64,000 nt of DNA. It comes from Oehlia diaphana (lineage: Eukaryota > Glomeromycota > Glomeromycetes > Glomerales > Glomeraceae). Shown here piece after piece: positions 35,801 through 49,482 of this stretch (position 1 is its first letter; each line of letters starts with the position of its first letter). A program made the translations under genes and the position numbers. The notes under the pieces were generated by a model, which had not been told where the DNA came from, did no database searches, and worked only from the letters and a program-made list of their open reading frames with translations. The stretch spans positions 6,436-70,435 of the forward strand of contig QZLH01000366.1 in the NCBI GenBank assembly GCA_003833135.1. The letters are read 5' to 3'.

Positions 35801-36174
35801 TTTTGATCGAATTAGGGCCAAAAAAAGACTACAGTTCAGGGGTTTATGAAAGAAATATTAAGAAGGATAGGCACATGAATGCATTAGATGATGTCAGTTT
35901 TATAGGTAGATAGTAAATTTTACATCAATTTAATAAATATTTTTTTGCTTTTGATTTTAATAATATTGACAATTATAAAGAGTCAAAAATTCCATAAGCA
36001 ATAACTTCCAAACTATCCCCATAAGTATTTTTAATATGTTTAATCATTTTAATTTGAAATGAACTATTTCCTTGGCTAGAATTATGGCAGCTCAAAAATC
36101 AAGGACTTACTATTGGTATTGTACATTGGAAATTTGAATTTTATTTTTTTTCTGATTGGAAGCCTGCTTAGGAT

Positions 36175-37330
36175 TTAATTCTCCAACAAATAATTAATTT
36201 TGTAATCAATCATTTCTAAATATTGATTCATTTCTTCTAAGGACTTATCCGAAACATTTTTAATAGGTGAAAACTGTTGTAAAAGGAGATCAATACCCTC
36301 TTGATCCCCTTGACCTACCATTTCTTGTGATTAAAGCTTGTTTGAATACTATCATAATCATCATCATTTTGACAATTGCATTGAATTCCAAGCTTGTGCA
36401 ACATATTCCATAGCTTCTTTGACGTTAACTTTGTTGCGATATAAATATAGTAACAAAAATGAAAATTACAATAACTTGAATATCTTTTTAAACCCACATT
36501 TGTTCAAACTGATGAATAATATGTCGTATGTAATGTTGTTACGTTTAATTACTTGATTTTCATGGTCATCAGGATTAAATGAAATGAAGCATTATCTATA
36601 AGTAATAAAAATTTTTCGATTTTGTGCTCGAAATTTGTTATTATGATGATCAAGCCATTCACCAAAAATATCATTTCGCATCCAGGCGTTGAAATTAGCA
36701 TAATAAGAACGTGGAAAAGAATTTCTATTGACTCGATAAAAACATCTAGGGTTCTTTGAAGAACCAATTACAAGTGGGTTTTTGAATACCAATAACATTT
36801 GTTGCTAAAAGAACAGTAATGCGAGTTTTATCCTAAAAACAATTTAATTAAATAAATAATAAATATACAATGAAATTTAAAATTAAAAAATTAATTAATT
36901 TGCTCACCAGTTTGGTACCTAGAGTGGTTGCTGATGCAAGAGTTTGATTAGGTACCATACGAAAAAGAGACCAGTTCATCTGCATTGAATATGTTATTAA
37001 GTGTATAATCTTACAAAATTGATCGCAACTTTCTCCTTTCCTCAAAAAAAGTTTCTAATGGCGCGCTATTTGCTTCACCATGTAAGCGATAGCAACGAAT
37101 ATTATTGCGTCTCTTATCAAAATAATATATTTTCATGTGTAATGTTAAATTCCAGTGCAAAATAAAAGCTTTCTATTTAATCAATTCTGAAACTGAAAAA
37201 TTATTAGCATTTGCATTTCAACCCATAACTCCAACGTCTTTTCAATTTGGATTGTAACAGAAATAATAATCTTTATTTAATATATATTTTGCCTTATTGT
37301 TAATTATTGTTTTAGATTCATTTTGGTGGA
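36175..37330 (-). pseudogene. pogo/Tigger-type (CENP-B-like) transposase relic
   Basis: Minus-strand fragments appear in the order of a pogo-family transposase. A DNA-binding-domain remnant comes first (LHGEANSAPLETFFEERRKL near 37090). Next is the first catalytic region, whose expected NADE-T core is now NADE plus a shift (near 36970, then FRMVPNQTLASATTLGTKL). DKTRITVLLATNV follows near 36830, then FYRVNRNSFP, FNAWMRNDIFGEWLDHH, LLLIDNASFH (second catalytic Asp), the C-terminal VNVKEAMEYVAQAWNS and a last helix ending ...DYKINYLLEN at TAA 36175. Several frameshifts, a stop (tag near 36749) and a probable intron (donor near 36905) are present. It is inactive as it stands. The superfamily matches the MITE at 1857-2020. 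Confidence 0.8.
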
Positions 37331-37919
37331 ACTCAAAACTACATTTTAAATTAGAGTAAATCTGTGTAACAAATTTTGCACCCATGTGATTTGTATTTTT
37401 TGTCCGAACCATTTTATTACAATTAAATACATTAATTTCATTTCTTTATTTGAAAAATGTTATTAAATTTTAACGCATCTTTTTATTTTTAGCTGACGTG
37501 AAAAAATAGGAACTCCATAAATTAAATTATAGAGAAAAAAAAAAGAAAATATAAGAAACGTTAGTACGTTGATACGTTGAAGTCGGATCCTAAAGTATTA
37601 GAGAAGGTCAGAGAGAAACGCGAAAAGAAAATGCTTCGATAGAACTTGATACAATTTCATTAATTTTTAGTATTTATCAAGGATGGAAAGAGTTTATTTC
37701 TTTCATATATTAATTAACAAATAAAAGAATATTTTTTCCACAAAAGAAATAAAAATAAGATCCTTAAGGGATAATTAATTAATCTATGGGGAATTGCCAT
37801 TGTTTCAATAATTTAACTTATTTTTAAGTACTATATATATACAGTATTTATATATGTACTCACATATACTAATACAATGTATAGTGTATTTCAATATTTT
37901 ATCACTTTTCTATATAGCT
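37331..37919. other. Gene-free spacer at the accessory/core border
   Basis: No gene or clear repeat. It holds the 3' flank of the transporter gene on its right side. Confidence 0.4.
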
Positions 37920-39630
37920 CTAAAAGTTCACACAAAGAAATCCACCAACTATCATAAAAACCCCAAGCCAATATTCTTTACTCATTACAAGTCCTTTGAA
38001 AAATATATCACCAATTAACGCTATAGGTATCGTCAAACTTAATCCAAGTGTAGCAGTCAGTGGAGATGTTAGCAAAACAGCTAGAAGCCAAAGATAATCT
38101 GATAAGAAGGTGCCTATTAATGCATTAATTGCAATCATTGTCCATATTGTAGTATTTGGTGGAAGTTCAAATAGTTCTAATCCAGTAAAATGTAGCAACG
38201 GAAATATCGGCCAAAGTAAAATTATATTAAATATCCCAACAAATCCAAAGAATAATGGCATATTAACATGAGATTCATTTTGGATACGTAACTTCAACAA
38301 AATTGTATAGCTTCCATAAAAAAAAGCTCCCATTAGAGCAAGAAGATTGCCAAATAATGGATTAGTAGGAATATCATCATCAGGTTCATCAGAACTGAAT
38401 TCATCTCCATTCGAAATTAAGAAAACACCAAAAATGCTAAAAAGTAAAGTTAATTGAATGAGTATAATAATTTAGCTAATATAAAAATTTAAATTTACCT
38501 TATAAGAACTGCTGCTAATTTAATTAATGTAAACTTTTCAACTCCAAAAAGAGAACCAATAATTAAAGTGAACAATCCTGTAGCAGAAGAGGTTAAAAAT
38601 CAAAATTAAAGTTGAAACATTTTAAGGATTTTATTTTTAATCGTAATTACAAACCTGATGTTGAAGATAAGATTGTGCTACTTGCAACAGACGTATACGC
38701 GATAGATGCATTGGTACTCCAGTTAGCTAAGTATTATTTTAATTAAATTATGTAGGATTCAAAACAGGTAGATTTTTTTAAAAGAATAACAATACCTGCA
38801 AACCATAAAATACAAAAGGTAAATCCCAATTCGGCAACCTATAAATACAATTTTTTTAATATTCAAAGTAAAGCGGCTATTTACACTACACATGTAAAAT
38901 CTATAATTCAAAAAATCAATACCTGTCGAGTTGTTAATTTTTCCTCATCATGCATGGAAGAAAGCACATCATGAGGGTCAATATGAGGATGATTATCTGA
39001 TGTTTTACGAAGAGATGTTAGTTGTGATCGTACAAAAAAAGAATTATCACTAGTTAGTACTAATCCGACTTCACTATTATCATGAGATAATGTGGGTTGC
39101 AACATAATGTTTTCTTGAGATTCCTGATATATCAAAACAAAGGACTTACTTAGTCATTGAATCATTAAACAAAGCAACTTGAAGTTTAAAAACTTACATT
39201 CATACCATCATTTGAATTCAATGAACGTTCACTTGACGAACGTGATAAAACATCATACAACGCAGTGTTAAATTTCGTTATTCTGTGATAATAATGAGTA
39301 TTAGAAGTGTTCTTAAGTTTTAAAATAAACAAAGCTTAGAAATATATACCTTTGTTTGTCTATATGCCGTTTCTTATTACAAATAAAGTATAGTAAATAT
39401 AATGAAAAAGAAGCTGTACATGTATATGTGATAACGAATGGCTTGTTATACTTTTGATTTGCAAATATATTCTAAAATAAAATAAAAAATTTATTTCGAG
39501 TTTCGTCGAAGAACTAAATAACGATTACGAAACTTACGTTCATCAAAAAAGAAGATCCGACCCAAATAAATACTACGCAAAGTAATGTGAGAATGCCAAC
39601 GGCATAACGATGCCGCTCTGTAAAATACAT
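37920..39630 (-). CDS. SLC35F5-like drug/metabolite-superfamily transporter
   Basis: Eight exons from ATG at 39630 to the stop at 37920 give about 403 residues. Exon 1 is 39538-39630 (MYFTERHRYAVGILTLLCVV, first membrane span), exon 2 is 39350-39471 (YNKPFVITYTCTASFSLYLL, the KPF-x-x-TY motif of SLC35F5), and the last exon runs from about 38433. A hydrophilic Ser/Asp-rich loop (exons 3 and 4) separates the first two spans from about eight more, ending GVFMIVGGFLCVNF. The C-terminal half matches yeast YML018C/THI74-type and animal SLC35F5 proteins, which lie in vacuolar or endomembranes; their substrate is not settled. All introns have GT-AG borders. It starts 190 bp from NDUFA12 in head-to-head orientation. 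Confidence 0.9.
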
Positions 39631-39820
39631 TTCAGACGCAAAAAATATCTAAAGTTTCGAACTCAAAATGCGAGTAGCTTTAAACATTGATAGCCAATCA
39701 ATATGGATAAAAATAAAACGACTAATATAGTATGAATGGTTGTGATTACTTTTTATGGTATGTAAGAATAATTTGCGTTTCATTTCTTTATAACTGACAT
39801 TTAACTGATTTTAACTGAAC
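39631..39820. promoter_or_regulatory. Shared bidirectional promoter, transporter / NDUFA12
   Basis: Only 190 bp separate the two divergent start codons. The interval holds agccaatcaata (a CCAAT box near 39690) but no other motif I can name. Confidence 0.55.
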
Positions 39821-40528
39821 ATGTCTTATCCTACTCGAACTATTAAGAACTTCCTTAAAATAGGCCCCAAAGAATATTTGAGACAATTATTGTATATTGG
39901 AGACACTAAGGCTGGGAAACTTGTTGGAACAGATAAGTATGGAAATAAATATTACGAAGATAAAGAAGAATTTTTCGGTACGTTCTTGTTTTATTTTAAT
40001 AAAAGACTCTTGTTGAATATGCCTGTATATATTCGACTTAAGTCTGAAGTTAGAAGTATTAATAACCAAATTTTACGGAATAAACTCAATATATATTTGA
40101 AACAAATCTAAATGTTTGTTTTATACTTTATTCGCTGCTTCGGACGAGTTTCTTAATAACTCTTTTTTTTTCTTTTAACAAAGGTCGAGATCGATGGGTA
40201 AATTATGCTGAACACTATGGTGATGCTAGCCAGATTCCCTCTCAATGGTAGGTAATTTTTATCAATTTTATCTATTTGAATCGTTCACGTTTTTAAATAT
40301 TTAAAGCGGGCGCTTTGAGATTTATTTCAATATTGATTTGTATAACATAGGCATGCCTGGATGCATAAGATTGTGGAGCATCCTCCCACTATTGATCCTC
40401 CGCCGAGCCCGAAGTATCTTTCCCCTCATACTGAAAATGTTACAGGAACCCGTAAAGCTTTTAGAACATATAATACAACAGCTCCTAAAATTCTTGCTTG
40501 GGAACCAAAAGTTAATCGCAGAGAATAA
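39821..40528 (+). CDS. NDUFA12: NADH:ubiquinone oxidoreductase subunit NDUFA12 (B17.2)
   Basis: Three exons (39821-39977, 40184-40247, 40351-40528) encode 132 residues, the usual size. The family core is present: LVGTDKYGNKYYED, then GRDRWVNYAEH, then ASQIPSQWHAWMHK and HPPT. It is an accessory subunit of mitochondrial complex I, on the matrix side near the Q-module. The frame is kept by splicing at TG|gtaggt with G|CATGCC after acatag. There is no cleavable presequence, as is normal for the family. Its presence implies a standard complex I, consistent with COX6A at 60 kb. Confidence 0.95.
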
Positions 40529-41195
40529 TATAAATATTTTAAACCTCTTATTTATTTTATTTCATTAGTTTTTATTTTATTTTATTTTTTTTTTTTGATT
40601 TGAACAAAATAGATTATTATAATGTTTTACAAACAATATAATCAAGAATTATAATCAACATCTAATGACCATCTAAAATTAGTAAATTAGAAATCAATAA
40701 AAACTATATTGCTTTGTGTTCTGATACAGAAAGATGAGATGCAAATCCGATTACCTTATTTCATCATTATGTGTAAAACTTGCCTCGAAAAGTTAGAGAA
40801 TGAATGTTTTAGCTATATGCTGTGATGAGCAAATGTCCTGTGCAAGGGCGTGAAAAGAATTTTAAAAATATATATAGCTTTAAAAAAATCATTAGTTTTT
40901 TATATTGATTATACGGTTTATACCTGTATCCTGATGTCATAATACCCCTTGATTCAACTAAACAGTTTCCTCAAACATAATCATATAAAGGCTATTGTTT
41001 CACAAGTAATTCAGCCGATACTCCTTAATAGAGTAAATCTCTTAGTCCCGAAATAAAAAATTTCTGCGTTCTTACATATAACGTGGATATTAACTTTCAA
41101 CAAAGAATAAATAATTTGCTACTCTTTGATTTTTCCGGATTTTTTTAACTCTAAATTTCTATTACCTTGTGCAAATTTGATTAACTAGAATTACA
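40529..41195. other. Gene-free spacer
   Basis: 3' flank of NDUFA12 and promoter of Rab7. T-rich, with no gene or repeat seen. Confidence 0.4.
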
Positions 41196-42375
<1,180 letters not shown>

Positions 42376-43115
42376 GAAAGATTCTTTTGGCCTTCAGTTA
42401 TAAATTTTTAGCCGAAGGAGTATGGTTGGACAATTTAAGTTAAAACAAGGATGCTGTTTTTAGGACAATGAAACTTCTTAATTTCTTTTTTTTTTCATTG
42501 AACTATATATGTCATCAAAGTTTCAATCAGTGTTTCTCTTTATTTTATTATTTCATCTTTATATTATTAATTCTCATTCCTTATTATGATATTACTGGAC
42601 ATTTATAATAGGAGTGAAGAATTAAGGTAACATTATGCACATACACACTTTATTTTTGTACAATTATCAATTTGATCTTCTGATATTTCTATTTTATTTT
42701 ATTAACTATGTAACTTGGATGTTTTATTTGGTTTTAGTGTTGTATTGGTTGTGGGTTAAATAAAAAAATTTCATAATACTACGTTATATGTGAATTACAA
42801 TGTTGTTATTCAGTTGATTCGATATTTTATGAGACATCCAATATTGAAATCAGTATTGGTAGCATTAATTCCTTTTGGTCACTGCAGTATTCCTAATGAC
42901 CGACCAGTTATGGGGGATATCCAATATCTTTATTCCCCCACCCTAATTATTTACGATAAACCGTAAAATTGTAACTTACCGGATTCCTGGAGTTATGGTT
43001 GTGTAATAAATAAGCAGGTTACACGACATCATGATTTTATCATGTGATAATAAAAACTTTACAAAAGTTACGTTTCTGTTGCTTATGTTAAATACTACTC
43101 CGTATTTCTATAATA
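42376..43115. other. Gene-free spacer
   Basis: 3' flank of Rab7 and promoter of ATG16. An atcatgtgat motif near 43038 lies 75 bp before the ATG16 start. No gene seen. Confidence 0.4.
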
Positions 43116-46100
43116 ATGTCAACTTTCTCACCTACAGGCGCTTCCGCTAATAGTACTCCTGCTGGTAACTGGCAAGGTGACTTGCTTGTTAAGCTACTGG
43201 TGAGAGATAGACGAGAAAAAGCATTTACGGATTTTGTTGAGTCTTGTAAGTTTCCTTTAAGCAAACAACTAGATTGGTATTTTTTGGTGAAAGGGACTGG
43301 TTAGATCTAATTCCGGCCCATTTAAGAAATATTAAACAGGCTGGTCTTATTTCTAACCCGATCCAGAGGAATAAGTGTTAGTGGAGTTTATGTTAATGGT
43401 GTTCTTGTTTGCAATTTCTTATATTCGGATACCAACTTTTACGTGAAAAGGCGATAATTTAACGAACTAAATTACTTTAATTAATTTAATTTACTTTCTA
43501 TGTTCAATTTCTATCGAATATCTAGATAATTCTCTCGTTCAGAAACTTGGAAAATTCGCGGAAAGAAATACAGCATTGGAGTTATCAGAAAAGTCTGCAA
43601 CAGAAAAACATACAAACCTATTACGTGAAGTAGACATTTTGAGAGAGCAAGGGTAATTGATCTTTTTGTCAGCTATAAGCTGTTATTAATTATTTATGAG
43701 CATTATACGAGTTTAAATAATTTATTTATTAAAATTGAATAATTAAATATTATTCTACCTTTGACAACCTATAGGAGTCCATCAAATCAAAAGAAAACTG
43801 CGGAATTAGAACAGCAAATACAAGCTCTCAAAGAAGAACTCGCAGATTTGTATAAAACGCGAGGACAAAATGCTCAGCGTTTATTAGATATGAATGACGT
43901 TTTACGAAGTCATGAAGAAGCAGCAAAGAAGAATCAAGAGGAGTATGTTGGATTTTTTATTTATTTGATTATTGTTTAAAGATAAAATAAGTTTTGGTAA
44001 ATTGTATATTTTGTATCTAGAATTCGAAGATTAGCGGAGTTAAATCAAGCTTTATCCGCCAAAGTGGACCTTCATCCTCAAGCTATTCGTGAAAAAGAAG
44101 TTACAATACAGGTAAAATTAAAGATTATTATTGTATGTTATTTGATGAAGCAATTTGTTAATTCATTTTCTTTGTGTAAATCAGCTGTTGCAAGATGAAA
44201 ATGCTACTTTGCAATTGGAGATAGGAAAAATTGATGAGCGTATGAAAGATTTAGAAAGAGAAAATGGTCAACTTTTACAACGTTGGTTGAAAAAGATGAA
44301 TGAAGAAGCCGAGAAAATGAATGAAGCAAACCAATTTTATGAGAGGTTTGTCCAAAGATATTTGGAGACTTGAAGCTTTTATAAGATTTGTAATATTAAT
44401 TTTCATTTAATTGTAGTGCTCTGGAAGTTCATGCTAAAGCTTTAGAATTCCAGAGTGGAGTTGTAATTGTTGACAAGGAATTTACCCCAATGAACAATGT
44501 ACCAAAATCAATCACATTTCCAGAAGCTGGTACTGGTACTATAAGGTGGTTTAATATCTTTTAACTTTTGATTTGTTTTTTATGTTGTCCTCGATTTTCA
44601 CTTGCATAAGTTCAAAATTCAAAGCATCTAAGTATTTAATTCATTATGTTCTCAATTTAAATTTAATTCGGTTTATTTAATAAGTCATATTAGGCAATTT
44701 ATTATATAATTCATCAAACAAATTTTGAAATTATAATGTATATACTATATATTATTATTAGCATATTGATTTTATAAATATTTCTTTCGTAAAAAGATTA
44801 TTTATACAAAATTTTACCATTAGTTCTGTATAAGACGCCAACTTAAAAATATATGCAGGTAAAATCGAGGCACGACAATCGTCATATATGATTTAACCTA
44901 TCATTTTGCTGACTTTAATATTATTTTGAATAGAACACGTGGCAAAGACTTTGGTCCCGTTATAATACCGACGGCCGTGGTTAAAAAAATTGTAAACATT
45001 TAATTTATTTTATTATTTAAGAATATTTTCTTGTTATTCAATTTTAAGGTTCTTTTCTCTATTAGACACCACATGATGGCGAGATACATTCAATTGCTTC
45101 GTCTTATGATGGAAGTATGTTTGCCACGGGTAGTGCGGATAAAACTATTAAAATTTTTGACTCCACAACAGGTTGGGTAAAATTCACATGCTTGAATTCG
45201 TTCTTTGATATATTACCCATATTAACATTTACTATATTCAGGCCAGGTAAAACAGACGTTGTCGGGATCAATACAGTCTATTATGCATGTTTCTTTTAAT
45301 AATACAAACGAAATGGTCGCTGGCGCTTCAAATGACAATGCCGCAAGGTTATGGCATTTAAAAACTGGACGGATAAGGGTTTGTGAATAGTTTTTTGTTT
45401 ATTGTTATTACTATTATGTTTAATCCGGTAAGAATATTTTTCAATTTCTTAGCTTACTTTAACCGGTCATGTTGGGAAAGTATACTCTGCTAGATTCAAC
45501 GGAGATTCCACTAAAGTGGTAAGAAACACACCAAATTTTATGTGTTGTTTTATATGATTATAATGTTCATTTAATTTTTATCGTGCTTTCTATTTAACAG
45601 ATTACAGGCAGTCACGATCGTACAATTAAAGTGTGGGATCTACAAAAAGGATACTGTACGTGAAATCATTTATTTAAAATTTCAAGTTATATATTCATTT
45701 TACACTTATTTTATCGAATATTTTAGGCATTCGGACTATTTTTTCATTTTCTAGCTGCAATGATGTAGTTCCCCTAGACGATGAAGGGTAAAATTCATCT
45801 TTAGATTAATGAATTTGTTAATGGAAAATGAAGCTAATTTATTTTTATGTTATGTTAGTACGACACTTGTAAGTGGTCATTTGGACAACAATTTACGTTT
45901 CTGGGATGTACGATCTGGCAAGGACATTAAGGAATTGACTGGAATTCATCTTGGACAAATTACTTCTGTTTCTGTCTCCCCAGGTAAATCCATTGTTTCA
46001 ATTTTATGATACAGATTTGTTGCATGATATAGTATTTGCTAAGTTCTTAATCTTTTTTTTCTTTTTTTAAAGATGGTGCCAAAGTGTTGACCAATTCACG

Positions 46101-46713
46101 TGATAATACGCTCAAGATAGTTGATCTAAGGACTTACGATGTCGAACAAACGTTACAGTATGCTATGTTTTTATTTGTTTCAACCTTTTTTTCCATTAAT
46201 GTGTTAATGTGATTTATATATTGCCTAGTTCTGATGGATATAAAACTGGTGCTAATTGGGCTAGGGCTTGTTTTAGGTAAAAATAATTTTTTTGTTCTTT
46301 ATAAGGATAAACGATAATATGCTAACTTTATAACGTTAACGTTAACAGTCCTGACGGGAGATATGTAGCAGCAGGTTCATTAGGTGAGTATAAAAAAAAA
46401 GCTTCATCCTATCTACCAAATGAAAAAATTCCTAATTAAAATATAATTAATATTATCAATTAGATGGGACAATTTTCTATTGGAATATCCAGAAGTCAAA
46501 GTTAGAAAAGACGACAAAAGATCATATGTATGTATCGTTAATTTGTTTTAATTATTATTTTGATTTCTCTTTAAATTTCTTAATTATTTATTTATTATTA
46601 TTTATTTTATTAGTGCACCTATATGTGGTGTATCTTGGAGTCCACGAGGTGGACAATTATTTAGTGCAGATAAGGATCGGACAGTTTGCATTTGGACAGG
46701 AGGATTAAGGTGA
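43116..46713 (+). CDS. ATG16: Autophagy protein ATG16 with C-terminal WD40 propeller
   Basis: Eighteen exons give about 581 residues. The N-terminus (DLLVKLLVRDRREKAFTDFV) fits the ATG5-binding helix. Residues about 45-250 are a coiled coil (AELEQQIQALKEELADLYKT, ENGQLLQRWLKKMNEEAEK) expected to dimerise. From about 300 onward are seven WD repeats, with IASSYDGSMFATGSADKTIK, NDNAARLWHLKTG, LTGHVGKVYSARF, GSHDRTIKVWDLQKGYC, LDNNLRFWDVRSGKDI, SRDNTLKIVDL and a last DKDRTVCIWTGGLR. ATG16 with ATG12-ATG5 forms the E3-like complex that attaches ATG8 to lipid. This is the long form seen in animals; yeast Atg16 lacks the propeller. All exon joins keep the frame and the summed coding length is a multiple of three. 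Confidence 0.94.
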
Positions 46714-47190
46714 CCCTGAAGACCTTTTAATTATTTGTTGGTAGTTTTTTTTTTTTAATAAAAAAAACCTAGGGTAAAATAAGTCTACATCTTACTTAGC
46801 TCAGGAATTGATTATATTAAGGATTTTTATTTGGAAATATTTATATTTATATTTTTTAATTGTTATTTTATTACGTTTCAAATTAATGTTGTAAGAGCAA
46901 AAGGAAGTAATGTAATAGAAAATTACCTTTAATTGTAATTATTATTTTGATAATCACGGTTACGATTTCATAATTATCAATCGATTAACCACACAACAAT
47001 CATACCAGTTAATTTATTATTTATTTATTTGTTTTGTTAATTAATTTTCATTACATTTTCGTGTATTATAGATGATGAATTGAGAAGGAAGACAATATTA
47101 TTGATTTATTTAATTGTAACAGTCATAGAATTTTTGTAAACTTCGTATAAATAAGAAAAAAAAAAAGGAATAAAGTTATTACTATTTAAA
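46714..47190. other. Convergent 3' spacer
   Basis: It separates the ends of ATG16 (+) and the dioxygenase gene (-). AT-rich, with no feature seen. Confidence 0.4.
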
Positions 47191-47761
47191 TTATAGATTA
47201 TTATTATTATACTTTTCCATTAATATCGTAAATCTATCTTTAAATTCGCTATATTCTATATAAGTACCTTTAAGATGCCTTTGACCACTACGAGAATCAA
47301 ATGATTTTCTTCCATGTAAAACACGTCTATTAGCAAAAATAGCCAAATCACCAGGTTTTAAAGTTAATTCAAATATCAAAGAAGGATCTTCAATACAAAT
47401 ACAAAATTGTTGATAAGCCTTATAAAATTCAGTTAAATTAATTTCATCATCTAAGTTAAATTCAATAGGACCTTGAAAAGGAGGAGCATAATTAACATTT
47501 AAAGTATCATTATATTCATCTATTACAATAGCGGGACGATTATAATGCATATGATGACCATTATTCTTATAATGAAATGTTATAGGAAATTTTGTTAAAA
47601 TATTAAAATAATTTGGATTTGTAAGTTTTAAGTTATTAATTGCTTTGAATGAATCTGAGAAAATACTTTGACCACCAGTAACTGAATTTTTTATACAGTG
47701 CAAAAATTGTAATCCAGGTGGTGCATCATAATACCTTAAAAAAAAAAAAAAAAAATTTAAT

Positions 47762-47792
<31 letters not shown>

Positions 47793-48699
47793 AAAAATGA
47801 TTATCATACTTACAATAAGTCCATATGTAAACCTAAATGTAAATCAGTATAAGCAATATTATTAGCAGCAGGTTTAGATTTAACATCAAATAGTTTGCCA
47901 TAAAAAGTAGACTTAATAGTTCCAATTCTTTCAGCAACACTTAAAATTCCTTTATCATCATCATTAATAGGAACATTTTTAACAATTACTAAACCATAAT
48001 CCCAAATTTGTTTTAAAGTATCAAGCAAATTTTTATTTGACTTCATATAATCATAATAAGTAGTCCAAAGATTTTGAGAAGATTTGAGAAGAGATGAACG
48101 ATCCCATAATACTGGTTTTAAATGATTATAACGTAACTTTGAAATATTTTGTTTTGTAGAATATGAGTGAAGGAATGAAATTGGATATGTACTCTCATGA
48201 GGTTTATGTACAGAATTATTGTTAGCATGATTCTTGTAAGTTATAGATTGTAATCCTTTATCCCAAACGATTACAAGTTTATCTGAATTGGAACCGATTG
48301 AAAGTGGTTTTATATCAATAGGAACTTCCGAACTTGAAAATAGTTTCTGACGATTATCAGGATGAATACATAGAGGACATTGACAATTATCACGTAACCA
48401 AATATAATTAAATTTTGTAAAAGAATTTGAATTTGACCATTTTATGGAAAGAGAAGTTGGATTATTTATTATCTCTTTGATAAGTAATCCAGAAGTTTTT
48501 GTAGAATAAGAATAAACCGAAACATTTTTTGATTGATATTTATTCGATTGGATAAGATTTCGAAATAATAATGAGGATGATGCAGATTTATTAATAATAT
48601 TGTTTGCTAGTGATAATTTATGAAAATAATGAAGATGGCAAGAATTTTTTTTATTATTTTTTTTGAAATTCAAAAATCGAAAATAGTTTACTAATCTCA

Positions 48700-48700
<1 letters not shown>
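47191..48700 (-). CDS. Gamma-butyrobetaine dioxygenase-like 2-oxoglutarate/Fe(II) oxygenase
   Basis: Two exons (48700-47814, 47734-47191) give about 476 residues. After a basic, Ser-rich leader of about 75 residues, probably a mitochondrial presequence, comes the zinc-binding DUF971-like module (WLRDNCQCPLCIHPDNRQKL). The TauD-type catalytic domain follows. The iron HxD is at HMDLLYYDAPPGLQFLHCI and the distal His is in NRRVLHGRKSF. The HCIKNSVTGG stretch is closer to gamma-butyrobetaine dioxygenase than to trimethyllysine dioxygenase, so the likely role is the last step of carnitine synthesis. Yeast AIM17-type proteins are an alternative. The single intron has an extreme T tract next to the acceptor (47737-47790). 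It is head-to-head with RPP40. Confidence 0.88.
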
Positions 48701-48742
<42 letters not shown>

Positions 48743-49482
48743 CGGAAAGAGGGGTAATATAGATCTCTTTTTTTTATATACATATTTAGGTATATCGGAA
48801 GTTTAGTTGATTTACATATAAATTTCCCGAAACTTGCATTTGTTAAACATAAACTAATTTATAAATTTTTTGTTGTAATAATAATTGACTTGCATTAGTG
48901 ATTATTTAATTTAAACACTTTATAAAGCATACGCTAAAAAATCGCGCAATAATTTTAATATTTGTGAAAATGGTTTACTTTCATACTTGACGTGGGTTAA
49001 TCCAAATATGCGTGGGACACTGGGACACGATAACTATCTATATCCAGAGAGTTTGTGAGCAAGATGAAATTTACTAATAGCGATAGTGAAATAAACTTGA
49101 GATTATGATTAGGAAATAAAAGAATTAGGAATGGAATTGTTATATTTCTTTATTAATGTTGATGTATTATTACCTTATAATCTGAAATCGTAAGTACATT
49201 ACATTTTTACAAAGACCTAAAGAGTGTATTATTAATATTGCTATTCATTATAAATAGCTTTTGCAGAAATTCAACTGTTAGAAGGTTTATTAGCATGATT
49301 TGTTATCATCTGAAATCAATGATACTCAAAGTATATTAGAACGTTCTTTTAATAAAAAATAAAAGCTTTTTTCATATAGCTAATATAGGCCAATGGAAGT
49401 AGTGTTTCTTGTCACGTGATACACGTGAAACTGAATGTGAATAAAAAAGTAAAATCAGGAAATCAGAGAACTTTTTGTAAAA
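48701..49482. promoter_or_regulatory. Bidirectional promoter, dioxygenase / RPP40
   Basis: The 782-bp divergent interval carries a ggccaatgg CCAAT box (about 49388) and two CACGTG boxes only three bases apart (about 49413 and 49422), 55-70 bp before the RPP40 ATG. A 33-base A run (about 48709-48739) stands next to the dioxygenase start. CACGTG is a bHLH-type site, and the factor here is unknown. Confidence 0.55.
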
